Origin: Halieaceae bacterium UBA5044
GTDB taxonomy: Bacteria > Pseudomonadota > Gammaproteobacteria > Pseudomonadales > Halieaceae
Reading direction: 5' to 3'
DNA length: 64,000 bases
Assembly (NCBI GenBank): GCA_002416125.1
Contig: DIBU01000013.1
Location: 447,515-511,514, forward strand
Below the pieces are notes generated by a model. That model did not search any database. It saw nothing but the letters and a program-made list of their open reading frames with translations, and was not told where the DNA came from. Position numbers and translations under genes: made by a program. Of this stretch, positions 30,390 to 39,630 are shown piece by piece. Position 1 is the stretch's first letter. Each line of letters opens with the position of its first letter.

Positions 30390-31136
30390 ATGTGGACGCT
30401 CTTCCATAAATTCGGGTCCCCGCCGTGGCTGTATCGCCTCTCCGGGTCCATTCTTCGCTGGTTGCTGCCGATCACTGTGGTGGCCCTGGTAGCCGGGTCC
30501 GTTTGGGGGCTGCTGTTCACGGCACCGGACTTCCGGCAGGGCAACAGCTACCGGATCATCTACATTCATGTGCCCGCTGCCGTGGTGGCACTGGCCGGTT
30601 ACTACGTGATGGCCATTGCCGGCGCGGTGAGCCTGATCTGGCGCATGAAAATGGCCGATATCGCGATGCGCGCCTGTGCCCCGATTGGCGCAGCGCTGAC
30701 CTTCATCGCCCTGGTCACCGGCAGCATATGGGGCAAGCCGACTTGGGGTACCTGGTGGGTGTGGGATGCCCGCATCACGTCCATGCTCATCCTGCTGTTC
30801 CTGTATCTCGGCGTAGTGGCCCTGTACGAGGCCTACGAGAACAAGGCACTGGCTGCCAAGGCCTGCGCGGTACTGAGTCTGGTGGGCACGGTGAATATCC
30901 CGATCATCTACAAATCGGTGGACTGGTGGTACAGCCTGCACCAGCCTGCGTCGATCAAGTTCACCGGCGGCAGCACCATCGACCCCAGCATGCTGTATCC
31001 GCTGCTGTTCATGATTCTCGCATTCTACGCGCTGTTTACCTGCGCGCTGCTGCTGAACATGCGTGCGGAGATACTGCAGCGCGAACAGCGGACCGCCTGG
31101 GTCCGGGCGCTGGCTGGCGAGCGGGGGGGCAACTGA
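30390..31136 (+). CDS. ccmC: Heme-handling protein CcmC
   Basis: A 248-residue six-helix membrane protein that attaches heme to apo-CcmE. It carries the tryptophan-rich heme-handling motif TWGTWWVWDARITSM, flanked by histidines in IYIHVPAAVV and the DWWYSLHQPAS block. The start is ATG 30390, with no obvious ribosome site but a strong -10 element just upstream. Its stop overlaps the ccmD start (TGATG). Confidence 0.94.
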   Translation: MWTLFHKFGSPPWLYRLSGSILRWLLPITVVALVAGSVWGLLFTAPDFRQGNSYRIIYIHVPAAVVALAGYYVMAIAGAVSLIWRMKMADIAMRACAPIGAALTFIALVTGSIWGKPTWGTWWVWDARITSMLILLFLYLGVVALYEAYENKALAAKACAVLSLVGTVNIPIIYKSVDWWYSLHQPASIKFTGGSTIDPSMLYPLLFMILAFYALFTCALLLNMRAEILQREQRTAWVRALAGERGGN

Positions 31137-31339
31137 TGTATTTCGAGTCGCTGGCGGCGGTCGTGCAGATGGAGGGCCACGGTGCGTTTGTCTGGTCCGC
31201 CTACTTCATTACAATTGGGGTGATCGTGTTCATGGTCTACGCGCCCCGGCGGCGGGAAAAGCGTTTCCTGCGGCAGCTTGAGGGGCAAATCCGGCGCTCG
31301 GAGGGCGGCAGTCCGCCCGGCGCCAGCAAGGAGGTGTGA
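31136..31339 (+). CDS. ccmD: Heme exporter small subunit CcmD
   Basis: A 67-residue single-span membrane protein (hydrophobic segment about 19-37, VWSAYFITIGVIVFMVYAP) followed by a basic tail RRREKRFLRQ, as expected for CcmD, which is needed to release holo-CcmE from the CcmABCD complex. It begins at ATG 31136, inside the ccmC stop, and ends at 31339, inside the ccmE start. It was identified by size, topology and position. Confidence 0.88.
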   Translation: MYFESLAAVVQMEGHGAFVWSAYFITIGVIVFMVYAPRRREKRFLRQLEGQIRRSEGGSPPGASKEV

Positions 31340-31806
31340 TGCACCCGGTTCGCAAGCAACGTTTGTGGTTGGTGTTGTTTCTCGTTGTCTTCTCCAGCTC
31401 CGCGATAGGCCTGATGGCCTACGCCCTGCGTGGCAATATCAACCTGTTTTATCCGCCGGTTGACGTGGCAGCCGGCCTGGCGCCGGTGGGTCAGAATATC
31501 CGGGTGGGTGGCATGGTGGTTGACGGCAGCGTACAGCGCAGCGATAACAGCCTGGAAGTGCGTTTCGCGGTCACCGATTACGAGGCTGTGGTACCTGTGG
31601 TCTACACGGGTATCCTGCCGGACCTGTTCGATGAGGGGCAGGGAGCGGTTGCCGCCGGCAAGCTGGATGAGAACGGCGTGCTGCAGGCATCGGAAGTGCT
31701 GGCCAAGCACGACGAGAACTACATGCCGCCAGAGGTGGCCGAGGCGCTGGAGGCGTCAAAGTCCCGCATGGCCGAACAGGCTGCCGGGCAGGGGTACGGA
31801 CAATGA
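31339..31806 (+). CDS. ccmE: Cytochrome c maturation heme chaperone CcmE
   Basis: A 155-residue periplasmic heme chaperone anchored by an N-terminal helix (about 8-28). The beta-barrel domain is followed by the heme-binding motif LAKHDENYMPPEV, with His124 as the covalent heme ligand and Tyr128 conserved. ATG 31339 has a strong AAGGAGG just upstream, four bases away; GTG 31336 is the alternative. Both ends overlap neighbouring genes. Confidence 0.94.
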   Translation: MHPVRKQRLWLVLFLVVFSSSAIGLMAYALRGNINLFYPPVDVAAGLAPVGQNIRVGGMVVDGSVQRSDNSLEVRFAVTDYEAVVPVVYTGILPDLFDEGQGAVAAGKLDENGVLQASEVLAKHDENYMPPEVAEALEASKSRMAEQAAGQGYGQ

Positions 31807-33791
31807 TCCCCGAGCTGGGTCACTTTGCGCTGATTCTGGCCCTTTGCCTGTCGGTGTTGCTATGCACCGTTCCCCTCTGGGGCAGCTGGCGTCGCAACGT
31901 GACGGCCATGGCACTGGCGCCGAACCTGGCGATTGGCGTACTGGTGTTTACGTCGCTGAGTTTTGCCTGCCTGACCTGGGCATTCCTGCAGGATGACTTC
32001 TCGGTAGAGGTCGTTGCCAACAACAGCAACAGCCTGCTGCCCTGGTACTACAAGTTTTCCGCCGTGTGGGGCAATCATGAAGGTTCCCTCCTGCTGTGGG
32101 TCTGGATCCTCGCCCTCTGGACCTTCGCCGTGGCGGTGTTCAGCCCCCAGCTGCCGCTGGTGATGCTGTCCCGGGTGCTCGCGGTCATGGGCTTTGTCGG
32201 CGTCGGTTTTCTGGCGTTCTCACTGTTGACGTCCAACCCCTTTGCGCGCCTCCTACCCGGCACGCCCGCCGACGGCCAGGACCTGAATCCGCTGCTGCAG
32301 GACTTCGGGCTGATTATTCACCCACCGCTGCTCTACATGGGTTACGTGGGCTTCTCGGTTGCGTTCGCCTTTGCCATTGCCGCGCTGCTCGGCGGTCGAC
32401 TGGACGCCGCATGGGCGCGCTGGTCGCGGCCGTGGACCAATGTCGCCTGGGCTTTTCTGACGCTGGGCATCATGCTGGGCAGCTGGTGGGCCTATTACGA
32501 ACTGGGCTGGGGGGGCTGGTGGTTCTGGGATCCGGTTGAGAATGCCTCGTTCATGCCCTGGCTGGCCGGTACGGCGCTCGTGCATTCGCTGGCGGCCACC
32601 GAGAAACGCGGCCTGTTCAAGAGCTGGACAGTGCTGCTCGCCATTTTTGCCTTCTCACTGAGCCTGCTGGGCACCTTCCTGGTGCGTTCCGGCGTGTTGA
32701 CCTCGGTGCACGCCTTCGCCACGGATCCGGCACGTGGCATGTTCATTCTGGTCTTCCTGGGCATCGTCACTGGCGGTTCGCTGGTGCTCTACGCCCTGCG
32801 TGCTCCGGCAGTGGCGAGCCGGGTGAGTTTCGCCTGGATTTCCCGTGAATCCCTGCTGCTGGTTAACAATGTGGTGTTTCTGGTGGCCACGCTGACCGTG
32901 CTCTTCGGCACGCTGTTTCCGCTACTCATGGACGCCCTGGGCCAGGGCAAGTACTCCGTCGGGCCGCCCTATTTCAATGCCGTGTTCATCCCACTGATGG
33001 CCCTGCTGGTACCCTTCATGACGGTTGGACCGTTGTCGCGCTGGAAGCGTGACAGCACCCGTCGCTGGAAGGCTGAGCTGCTGGTGCCCGCGCTGGTGAC
33101 TCTCGGGTGTGCGCTCACACTCCCGCTGTTCCACGAAGGTGACTACAACCTCTGGGTGGCGCTGGCGGTGCTGTTTGCCGGCTGGCTGGTGGTGGGGCTG
33201 CTCCGCGATATCGCCAACCGGGTGCGCCACAGTGCCTCCATCGGGGCAGGTCTGGCCCGTCTTACGCCCAGTTACTGGGGCATGGTGGTGGCGCACGTTG
33301 GCTTCGCCGCCACGATTATCGGTGTCGTACTCACCAGCCAGTACAACATCGAACACGACCTCAAGATGAGCCCGGGCGACAGCGATACACTGGCGGGTTA
33401 CGAATTCCGCTTTATCGATGTGCGCACGGTGCAGGGGCCAAACTTCGTCGCTGATGAGGCGCGCTTTGTGGTGTATCGGGACGGCCGCGAGGTGGTTCGC
33501 CTGGCCCCGCAGAAACGTCGCTACCTGGCCAGTGGCAGCGTCATGACCGAGGCCTCCATTGACGCCGGCATATTCCGCGACCTGTTTGTCGCCATGGGTG
33601 AACCGGTGGGCACGGCGGGAGCGTGGGCGATCCGCCTGCACTACAAGCCCTTTGTGCGCTGGATGTGGGCCGGGGCCCTGCTGATGGCGGTGGGCGGGTT
33701 CCTGACGGTTGCCGACAAGCGCTATCGTCGCCAGCGCAGTGCGGCGCGTGACATTCTGCGGCAAGGGGGTGTGCGTGGCGCCCAGGCTTAA
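31803..33791 (+). CDS. ccmF: Cytochrome c heme lyase subunit CcmF
   Basis: A 662-residue multi-span membrane protein, core of the heme lyase that joins heme from CcmE to apocytochrome c. The WWD-type motif GWWFWDPVENASFMPWL and the family blocks NNSNSLLPWYYKFSAVWGNH and FGLIIHPPLLYMGYVGF are present. It starts at ATG 31803, overlapping the ccmE stop (ATGA). Its length is normal. Confidence 0.95.
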   Translation: MIPELGHFALILALCLSVLLCTVPLWGSWRRNVTAMALAPNLAIGVLVFTSLSFACLTWAFLQDDFSVEVVANNSNSLLPWYYKFSAVWGNHEGSLLLWVWILALWTFAVAVFSPQLPLVMLSRVLAVMGFVGVGFLAFSLLTSNPFARLLPGTPADGQDLNPLLQDFGLIIHPPLLYMGYVGFSVAFAFAIAALLGGRLDAAWARWSRPWTNVAWAFLTLGIMLGSWWAYYELGWGGWWFWDPVENASFMPWLAGTALVHSLAATEKRGLFKSWTVLLAIFAFSLSLLGTFLVRSGVLTSVHAFATDPARGMFILVFLGIVTGGSLVLYALRAPAVASRVSFAWISRESLLLVNNVVFLVATLTVLFGTLFPLLMDALGQGKYSVGPPYFNAVFIPLMALLVPFMTVGPLSRWKRDSTRRWKAELLVPALVTLGCALTLPLFHEGDYNLWVALAVLFAGWLVVGLLRDIANRVRHSASIGAGLARLTPSYWGMVVAHVGFAATIIGVVLTSQYNIEHDLKMSPGDSDTLAGYEFRFIDVRTVQGPNFVADEARFVVYRDGREVVRLAPQKRRYLASGSVMTEASIDAGIFRDLFVAMGEPVGTAGAWAIRLHYKPFVRWMWAGALLMAVGGFLTVADKRYRRQRSAARDILRQGGVRGAQA

Positions 33792-34317
33792 GCTGTTCCT
33801 GCCCCTGTTCATTTTTGTCGTACTCGCAGGCTTCCTGTACCGCGGGCTGTCGCTGGATCCGATGGCGCTGCCCTCAGCGCTCATCGACAAGCCTCTGCCC
33901 GCGTTCACCCTGACCGCCCTGGCCGACGGTCGCGAGCTCTCGCGTGAGGACGTGATTGGCGAGCCAGCACTGTTCAACGTCTGGGCGACCTGGTGTATTT
34001 CCTGCCGCGCCGAGCACCCTTATTTGCAGCAGCTGGCGGACCGTGGCGTGCCGATATACGGTATCAACTACAAGGACGAGGACGAGGCCGCTCGCCGCTG
34101 GCTGCGTGAGCTGGGCGACCCCTACCGGGCGAATATCGTCGATCGCGAGGGCACGCTGGGCGTGGATCTTGGCGTCTACGGCGCGCCGGAGACCTACCTG
34201 GTCGATGCCGCGGGCGTGATTCGCTACCGCCATGTGGGCGTAGTGGATGATCGGGTCTGGCGTGACACCCTCGAACCGATCTGGCGCGAGGTACAGGCCA
34301 TGGGAGAACAGCCGTGA
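33775..34317 (+). CDS. dsbE: Thiol:disulfide interchange protein DsbE/CcmG
   Basis: A 180-residue membrane-anchored periplasmic thioredoxin that keeps apocytochrome c heme-binding cysteines reduced. An N-terminal anchor (about 5-23) is followed by a thioredoxin fold with active site NVWATWCISCRAEHP (Cys74 and Cys77). The usual form is WCPTC or similar; isoleucine replaces the proline here. The GVPIYGINYKDE block with the CcmG-type acidic insertion is present. I chose GTG 33775; GTG 33769 is possible. It overlaps the end of ccmF by 17 nt in another frame. Confidence 0.88.
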   Translation: MAPRLKLFLPLFIFVVLAGFLYRGLSLDPMALPSALIDKPLPAFTLTALADGRELSREDVIGEPALFNVWATWCISCRAEHPYLQQLADRGVPIYGINYKDEDEAARRWLRELGDPYRANIVDREGTLGVDLGVYGAPETYLVDAAGVIRYRHVGVVDDRVWRDTLEPIWREVQAMGEQP

Positions 34318-34778
34318 AGGCGAGGCTGCTCGCACTGGGCGCCCTGATGCTGCTGAGCATTCACGCGGGCGCGGTCATCGAGACTTACGAGTTCAGCACG
34401 CCGGCGCTGGAAGCGCGCTACCAGCTGCTCAGTGAAGAACTGCGTTGTCCCAAATGCCAGAACCAGAATATTGCCGACTCCAATGCGCCAATTTCCCAGG
34501 ACTTGCGGCGTCTGCTGCACCAGCAACTGGAGGCCGGCGCCAGCGATGAGGAAATCCTTGAGTTCATGGTCGCGCGCTACGGTGAATTCGTGCGTTACCG
34601 GCCCGCCTTCAATGCCGCGACCGCGGTGCTGTGGCTGGCACCGCTGATTCTGCTGCTCGCGGGGGTGGCTGGCCTACTGTTGATTCTGCGCGGTCGCCGC
34701 GACGGCGCGGCCGCGCTGACCGAGGATGACCAGGCACAGCTGGCAACCCTGCTGCAGACACCGGAGAAAGACGCTTGA
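34314..34778 (+). CDS. ccmH: Cytochrome c maturation protein CcmH
   Basis: A 154-residue thiol-disulfide protein with signal peptide (about 1-20), a periplasmic domain and a C-terminal membrane helix (about 103-122). The redox motif LRCPKCQNQNIADSNAPISQ has Cys45 and Cys48, which work with DsbE and CcmF on the apocytochrome CXXCH. It starts at GTG 34314, overlapping the dsbE stop (GTGA). CcmI is a separate downstream gene, as in pseudomonads, rather than fused as in E. coli CcmH. Confidence 0.93.
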   Translation: MKARLLALGALMLLSIHAGAVIETYEFSTPALEARYQLLSEELRCPKCQNQNIADSNAPISQDLRRLLHQQLEAGASDEEILEFMVARYGEFVRYRPAFNAATAVLWLAPLILLLAGVAGLLLILRGRRDGAAALTEDDQAQLATLLQTPEKDA

Positions 34779-35956
34779 CCACATTTCTGTTCGCCTGCGC
34801 GGGCCTGGTTGTTCTCAGTGGCTTGTTTCTGCTGTTCCCCGGTTGGGCGGCGAAGCGACCGATCGATGATGGCGCACAGGCCAATCTCGACTGGTACCGC
34901 CTGCGCCGTGCCGAACTGGCCGAGGCGGGCGAGACCGACCTGGAAACCGACACGCAATTGCGCCTGCTGGAAGACCAGCAGGGTCAGGCGGTAGCGTCGC
35001 CAGCGCAGTCTGCGCGCCATGCCTTTCCACTGTGGGCGCTGCTGCCGCTTGTCGGGTTGATGTCAGCGTGGCTCTACCATGAACTGGGCGCCGTCACCGA
35101 TGTCCAGATCGCCCGCCAGCTCGGCGCCCTGGGTGAGGCGCCCAGTGAGGCGCAGCTGCTGGAGCTGATGGACGCGATCGAGGAGCGCGCCGTGCAGCGT
35201 CCGGACAATCTGCATTACCTTGCGCTGCTGGGGCGTTACCAGATGGGGCAGGGGGAATTTGCGCTCGCCGCGGAAACCTACGACAGGCTGGTACAGGCGG
35301 CACCGGAAGACCCCCAGGGGCTGGCCTACGCCGCACAGGCGCGCTATCTGGCAGACGGTCGCACCCTGAACGCCACCGCACAGGCGCGTGCCGAGCAGGC
35401 CCTGGCTATCGACCCGCAGCAGCGCACAGCATTGGGTTTGCTGGGTATGGCAGCGTTCGAGCGAGGGCAGTTCCGCGCCGCCATTCAGTACTGGGAGCGC
35501 CTGATCGTGATGGAAGCCCCCGGTAGTGAGGGGCAGCAGCTGATCGCCGGCGTAATCGCCGAGGCACGCCAGCGTCTGGGCGAGGAACCGGTCGAGTCGC
35601 CCACGGACATCAGTCCCGGCGTCACGGTGCGGGTCGCCTTGCCTGAAGGCGCTGAGCTGGCCGAGTCCGACACGGTATTCGTGCTGGCCCGCGCCGCCGC
35701 CAGCGAAAGCCGGATGCCGATCGCGGTGCAGCGGCTGGCGGCCAGCCAGCTCCCGGCGACCCTGCGTCTGGACGACAGCAGCTCCATGGCCGGCCAGAAG
35801 CTGTCGGAGGCGGGCGAGATTCTGGTGCTGGTGCAGGTGTCGCCCGCGGGCACCCCCGGCGAGGAAAACGCCACTTGGCTGGGGCGCATCGGCCCCTTGC
35901 AGCCTTCATTGTCAGATGAGCCCCGTCTGATCACGCTCGCACCCCGGCAGGGGTGA
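34775..35956 (+). CDS. ccmI: Cytochrome c maturation TPR protein CcmI
   Basis: A 393-residue apocytochrome chaperone. Two N-terminal membrane helices (about 2-22 and 85-103) flank a cytoplasmic loop with WYRLRRAELAE, then TPR repeats (about 130-245, for example DNLHYLALLGRYQMGQGEFA) in the periplasm, and a C-terminal beta domain. The TPR part binds the C-terminal helix of apocytochrome c. The start appears to be TTG 34775, overlapping the ccmH stop as TTGA; no better start lies near. Last gene of the ccm operon. Confidence 0.88.
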   Translation: MTTFLFACAGLVVLSGLFLLFPGWAAKRPIDDGAQANLDWYRLRRAELAEAGETDLETDTQLRLLEDQQGQAVASPAQSARHAFPLWALLPLVGLMSAWLYHELGAVTDVQIARQLGALGEAPSEAQLLELMDAIEERAVQRPDNLHYLALLGRYQMGQGEFALAAETYDRLVQAAPEDPQGLAYAAQARYLADGRTLNATAQARAEQALAIDPQQRTALGLLGMAAFERGQFRAAIQYWERLIVMEAPGSEGQQLIAGVIAEARQRLGEEPVESPTDISPGVTVRVALPEGAELAESDTVFVLARAAASESRMPIAVQRLAASQLPATLRLDDSSSMAGQKLSEAGEILVLVQVSPAGTPGEENATWLGRIGPLQPSLSDEPRLITLAPRQG

Positions 35957-36100
35957 TGTCACATTCGCCCCCCTCAGGCATAGTGTTGCCGGAGGAAGTT
36001 GGGTACACTACATCTAGTATTCGCGGGGTGGCAGAGAAGCCGGCTTTTTGGGTTTAAATGCTATATAAAACAGAAAGTTACAAAACAAACTTAAAGTGAT

Positions 36101-39100
36101 ATGCGACTAAAATCCATCAAGCTGGCCGGCTTCAAGTCGTTTGTCGATCCCACCACTGTCAACTTCCCCAGTAACATGTGTGCCGTGGTAGGCCCCAATG
36201 GCTGCGGCAAATCCAACGTTATCGATGCCGTGCGCTGGGTGATGGGTGAGAGCTCCGCCAAGAACCTGCGCGGGGAATCGATGACCGATGTCATTTTCAA
36301 TGGCTCGATCAATCGCCAGCCGGTGGGACAGGCCTCTATCGAGCTTGTATTCGACAACAGCGACGGCGGTGTCGGCGGTGAGTACGCCAGTTACGCGGAA
36401 ATCTCCATCAAGCGCCTGGTCACTCGGGAGGCGCAGTCCGAATACTTCCTGAATGGCGCGCGTTGTCGACGTCGCGACATTACCGACATCTTTCTGGGTA
36501 CCGGGCTCGGCCCGCGCAGCTACGCGATCATCGAGCAGGGCATGATCTCGCGACTCATCGAATCGCGTCCCGAAGACCTGCGCGTGTTCATCGAGGAGGC
36601 GGCGGGTATCTCCAAATACAAGGAGCGGCGCAAGGAAACCGAGAACCGCATGCGTCGCACCATGGAAAACCTGGAGCGTCTTACCGACCTGCGCGACGAG
36701 TTGCAGCGCCAGTTGCAGCACCTGCAGCGGCAGGCCCAGGCGGCCGAAAAATACAGCGAACTCAAGGCCGAAGAGCGCACCCTGAAAGCCCAGCTTTACG
36801 CGCTGCAGTGGCAGCAGCTGGACGGTCAGGCGCGCCACTGCGGCCAGGCGATCGGTGAACTGGAGGTGCGGCTGGAGGCGGTGAACGCCGAGCACCAGCA
36901 GGTGGACACCGGCATAGAGCAGCATCGTCAGGATTACACCGAGCGTACGGACAGCTTCAATGCGGTGCAGGCGACCTACTACTCGCTGGGTGCCGAGGTG
37001 GCGCGGCTGGAGCAGGCGATCAAGTTCCAGAAGGAGCGCGCGCAGCAACTGCACGCCGATCTCCGCCAGGCGCTGAGCAGTCTCGACGAGGCGCAGGCGC
37101 ATTTGCAGCAGGATCAGGACAAGCTGACTGCCTGGGAGCAGGAGCTGGAGACGCTGGCGCCCGAGTTGGAACTGCTGCAGGCGGCGGAAGAAGAGTCCGC
37201 CAACGCGCTGCAGGAGGCGGAAGAGGCCATGCTGCACTGGCAGCAGCAGTGGGATGAATTCAATCACCAGGCAGCGGCGCCGCGACAGCAGGCGGAGGTG
37301 CAGCAATCGCGCATCCAGCACTTGGAGCAGGCCCAGCAGCGTTTACAGCGACGGATCCAGCAGCTGGAGGAGGAACGCTCTGGCCTGGTGGTCGGTGACG
37401 ATGACGCCGATCTGGAGGCGGTTGCCGAAGACATCGCCCTGCTCGAGGAGCAGATGGCTGCCGCCGAGCTGCGCAGCGATGAGCGGGTCGAGGCGCTGTC
37501 GGCAGCGCGCGAGGAAGAGACCCACCTGTCAGCACAGCTGAACGAGAGTCGCTCACGCCTGCAGCAGCTGCGCGGCCGACAGGCCTCGCTAGAGGCATTG
37601 CAGCAGGCGGCCACGGAAGATCGTGACCAGGGTGTCAGCCAGTGGCTGGCGGCGCAGGGCCTGCAAGCGCAGCCGCGCCTGCTGGAGCAGCTGCAGGTTG
37701 ATGATGGCTGGCAACAGGCGGTTGAAACGGCGCTGGGTGATTATCTGCAGGCGGTGTGCGTAGAGCAACTGGGAGACCTGGCAGATTCCCTGCAGGCGCT
37801 GGAGCAGGGGCAGGTCAGCCTGGTCCAGCGCGGCGCGGCAGAGGCGCCGTCGAGTCCCGACTATCTCGCCTCCCGCGTCAAGGGGCCTGCGGCGGTGGCA
37901 AGCCTGCTGGCGGGTGTCCGTGTGGCCCCCGACCTGCCCGCCGCGCTGCAGCTGCGCAACCAGCTGGCGGCCGGTGAATCGGTGATCACCGCGGACGGTA
38001 TCTGGCTGGGTCGCGACTGGCTGCGGGTTGCCCGCCCCGGCCAGCAGGGGGGCGGTGTCATCCAGCGCCAGCAGGAACTGGAACGGCTGGTGCAGGAAGT
38101 CGATGTCACTGCGCAGCAGGTTTCCGGGCTCGAGGAATCCCTGGCCGAGCTTCGCGAACGGCAACAGGGCCTGGAGAGTCAGCGCCAGGACAGCCAGCGT
38201 GAACAGCAACAGCTGGCGCGGCAGCATGCAGAGCTGCGCGCTGCCCTGTCGGCCCAGCAGGCGCGTATGGAGCAGATAAGTGCTCGCCGCGAGCGGCTGG
38301 CCTCGGATATCGCCGACACCCGCGGTCAGTTCACGCAGGAGCAGGAGTCGGTTGCGGAAGCCCGGCTGCTGCTTGCAGAAGCCATCGAACGCATGGAAAC
38401 AGACTCGCGCCAGCGCGAGGAGCTGCTGGCACGTCGGGACGCCGCGCGCAATCAGCTCGACAGCGTGCGGCAGAAGGCGCGTCACGACAAGGATGCGGCG
38501 CACCAGTCCGCCATGCGTCACCAGTCGCTGCAAACGCAGCTGCGCGGCGTCACGGAAACCATGGAGCGTGCGCGCTCCCAGGTGGCCCAGCTGGAAGAGC
38601 GGCGTGAGTCCCTGCAGGGCAGCCTGATGGAGAGCGATGATCCGGTGGTCGCTTTGCAGCAGGAACTCGAGGAGCAGCTGGCGCTGCGGCTCGCCTCCGA
38701 AGCCGAACTGACCCAGGCGCGGCAGGCGGTGGCCGAAGTGGAACACGCGCTGCGCCAGGCAGAACAGCAGCGCGCGGCGATTGAGCAGCGCGCCCAGTCC
38801 GTGCGCGCCGACCTGGAGCAACAGCGTTTGCAACAGCAGGGCCTGCAGGTGCAGCGGGAGAACGTGCTGCGCCAGCTGCGGGAGCTGGACCAGGAGGTCG
38901 ACAGCGTGCTGGCCGGGATGCCCGAGGGCGCCAACGAGGCGGAGTGGCAGAGTGCTCTCGAGCGGGTGGCGGCCCGTGTGGCCAGGCTCGGGCCCATCAA
39001 CCTCGCGGCGATAGACGAATATGCCCTGCAGTCCGAGCGCAAGCAGTACCTGGACGCCCAGAACGAGGATCTGGAAACAGCGCTGGAGACCCTCGCCTCG

Positions 39101-39601
39101 GCGATCCGCAAGATCGACAAGGAGACGCGCAGCCGGTTCCGCGACACTTTCGACAAGGTGAACGCAGGGCTGCAGGATCTGTTTCCGCGGGTGTTCGGCG
39201 GCGGCAACGCGTACCTGGAGATGACCGGCGACGACCTCCTGGATACGGGTATCACTATCATGGCCCGCCCCCCTGGCAAGAAGAACAGCACCATCCACCT
39301 GCTGTCGGGTGGCGAGAAGGCACTGACCGCGATTGCCCTGGTGTTTTCGATTTTCCAGCTTAATCCCGCGCCGTTCTGTATGCTTGACGAAGTGGACGCG
39401 CCGCTGGACGATGCCAACGTGGGCAGGTACGCACGCATGGTCAAGGAAATGTCCGAAAAAGTGCAGTTCATCTACATTACCCACAACAAGATCTCCATGG
39501 AGTTGGCGGATCAGTTGATGGGTGTCACCATGCACGAACCCGGTGTATCCCGTCTGGTGACGGTGGATGTCGAAGAGGCAGCGGAACTGGCGGCGAGTTA
39601 G
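36101..39601 (+). CDS. smc: Chromosome segregation ATPase SMC
   Basis: An 1166-residue SMC protein, the ATPase of the SMC-ScpAB condensin; the organism thus uses SMC rather than MukB at this locus. The N-terminal head has Walker A GPNGCGKSNVIDAVRWVMGE (about 32-51). Two long glutamine-rich coiled coils (about 170-500 and 660-1000) flank the hinge (about 510-650). The C-terminal head has the signature LLSGGEKALTAIAL and Walker B FCMLDEVDAPLDDANV. The 144 nt upstream are AT-rich after 36053, unlike the surrounding DNA, and probably hold the promoter, but no well-spaced -35/-10 pair is clear. Confidence 0.96.
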   Translation: MRLKSIKLAGFKSFVDPTTVNFPSNMCAVVGPNGCGKSNVIDAVRWVMGESSAKNLRGESMTDVIFNGSINRQPVGQASIELVFDNSDGGVGGEYASYAEISIKRLVTREAQSEYFLNGARCRRRDITDIFLGTGLGPRSYAIIEQGMISRLIESRPEDLRVFIEEAAGISKYKERRKETENRMRRTMENLERLTDLRDELQRQLQHLQRQAQAAEKYSELKAEERTLKAQLYALQWQQLDGQARHCGQAIGELEVRLEAVNAEHQQVDTGIEQHRQDYTERTDSFNAVQATYYSLGAEVARLEQAIKFQKERAQQLHADLRQALSSLDEAQAHLQQDQDKLTAWEQELETLAPELELLQAAEEESANALQEAEEAMLHWQQQWDEFNHQAAAPRQQAEVQQSRIQHLEQAQQRLQRRIQQLEEERSGLVVGDDDADLEAVAEDIALLEEQMAAAELRSDERVEALSAAREEETHLSAQLNESRSRLQQLRGRQASLEALQQAATEDRDQGVSQWLAAQGLQAQPRLLEQLQVDDGWQQAVETALGDYLQAVCVEQLGDLADSLQALEQGQVSLVQRGAAEAPSSPDYLASRVKGPAAVASLLAGVRVAPDLPAALQLRNQLAAGESVITADGIWLGRDWLRVARPGQQGGGVIQRQQELERLVQEVDVTAQQVSGLEESLAELRERQQGLESQRQDSQREQQQLARQHAELRAALSAQQARMEQISARRERLASDIADTRGQFTQEQESVAEARLLLAEAIERMETDSRQREELLARRDAARNQLDSVRQKARHDKDAAHQSAMRHQSLQTQLRGVTETMERARSQVAQLEERRESLQGSLMESDDPVVALQQELEEQLALRLASEAELTQARQAVAEVEHALRQAEQQRAAIEQRAQSVRADLEQQRLQQQGLQVQRENVLRQLRELDQEVDSVLAGMPEGANEAEWQSALERVAARVARLGPINLAAIDEYALQSERKQYLDAQNEDLETALETLASAIRKIDKETRSRFRDTFDKVNAGLQDLFPRVFGGGNAYLEMTGDDLLDTGITIMARPPGKKNSTIHLLSGGEKALTAIALVFSIFQLNPAPFCMLDEVDAPLDDANVGRYARMVKEMSEKVQFIYITHNKISMELADQLMGVTMHEPGVSRLVTVDVEEAAELAAS

Positions 39602-39630
39602 GACAAGCGGAGGAAGCGGGCGCAGCTGTG

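Noticed and set aside
35940..35955. Perfect small hairpin CACCCC/GGGGTG at the ccmI stop
   Set aside because: The stem is six base pairs with a four-base loop and no T-run follows; it overlaps coding sequence, so a terminator is not supported.
36003..36100. Candidate promoter before smc
   Set aside because: TATATA and several TTG-containing hexamers occur in AT-rich DNA, but no -35/-10 pair has 15-19 bp spacing, so no promoter is called.
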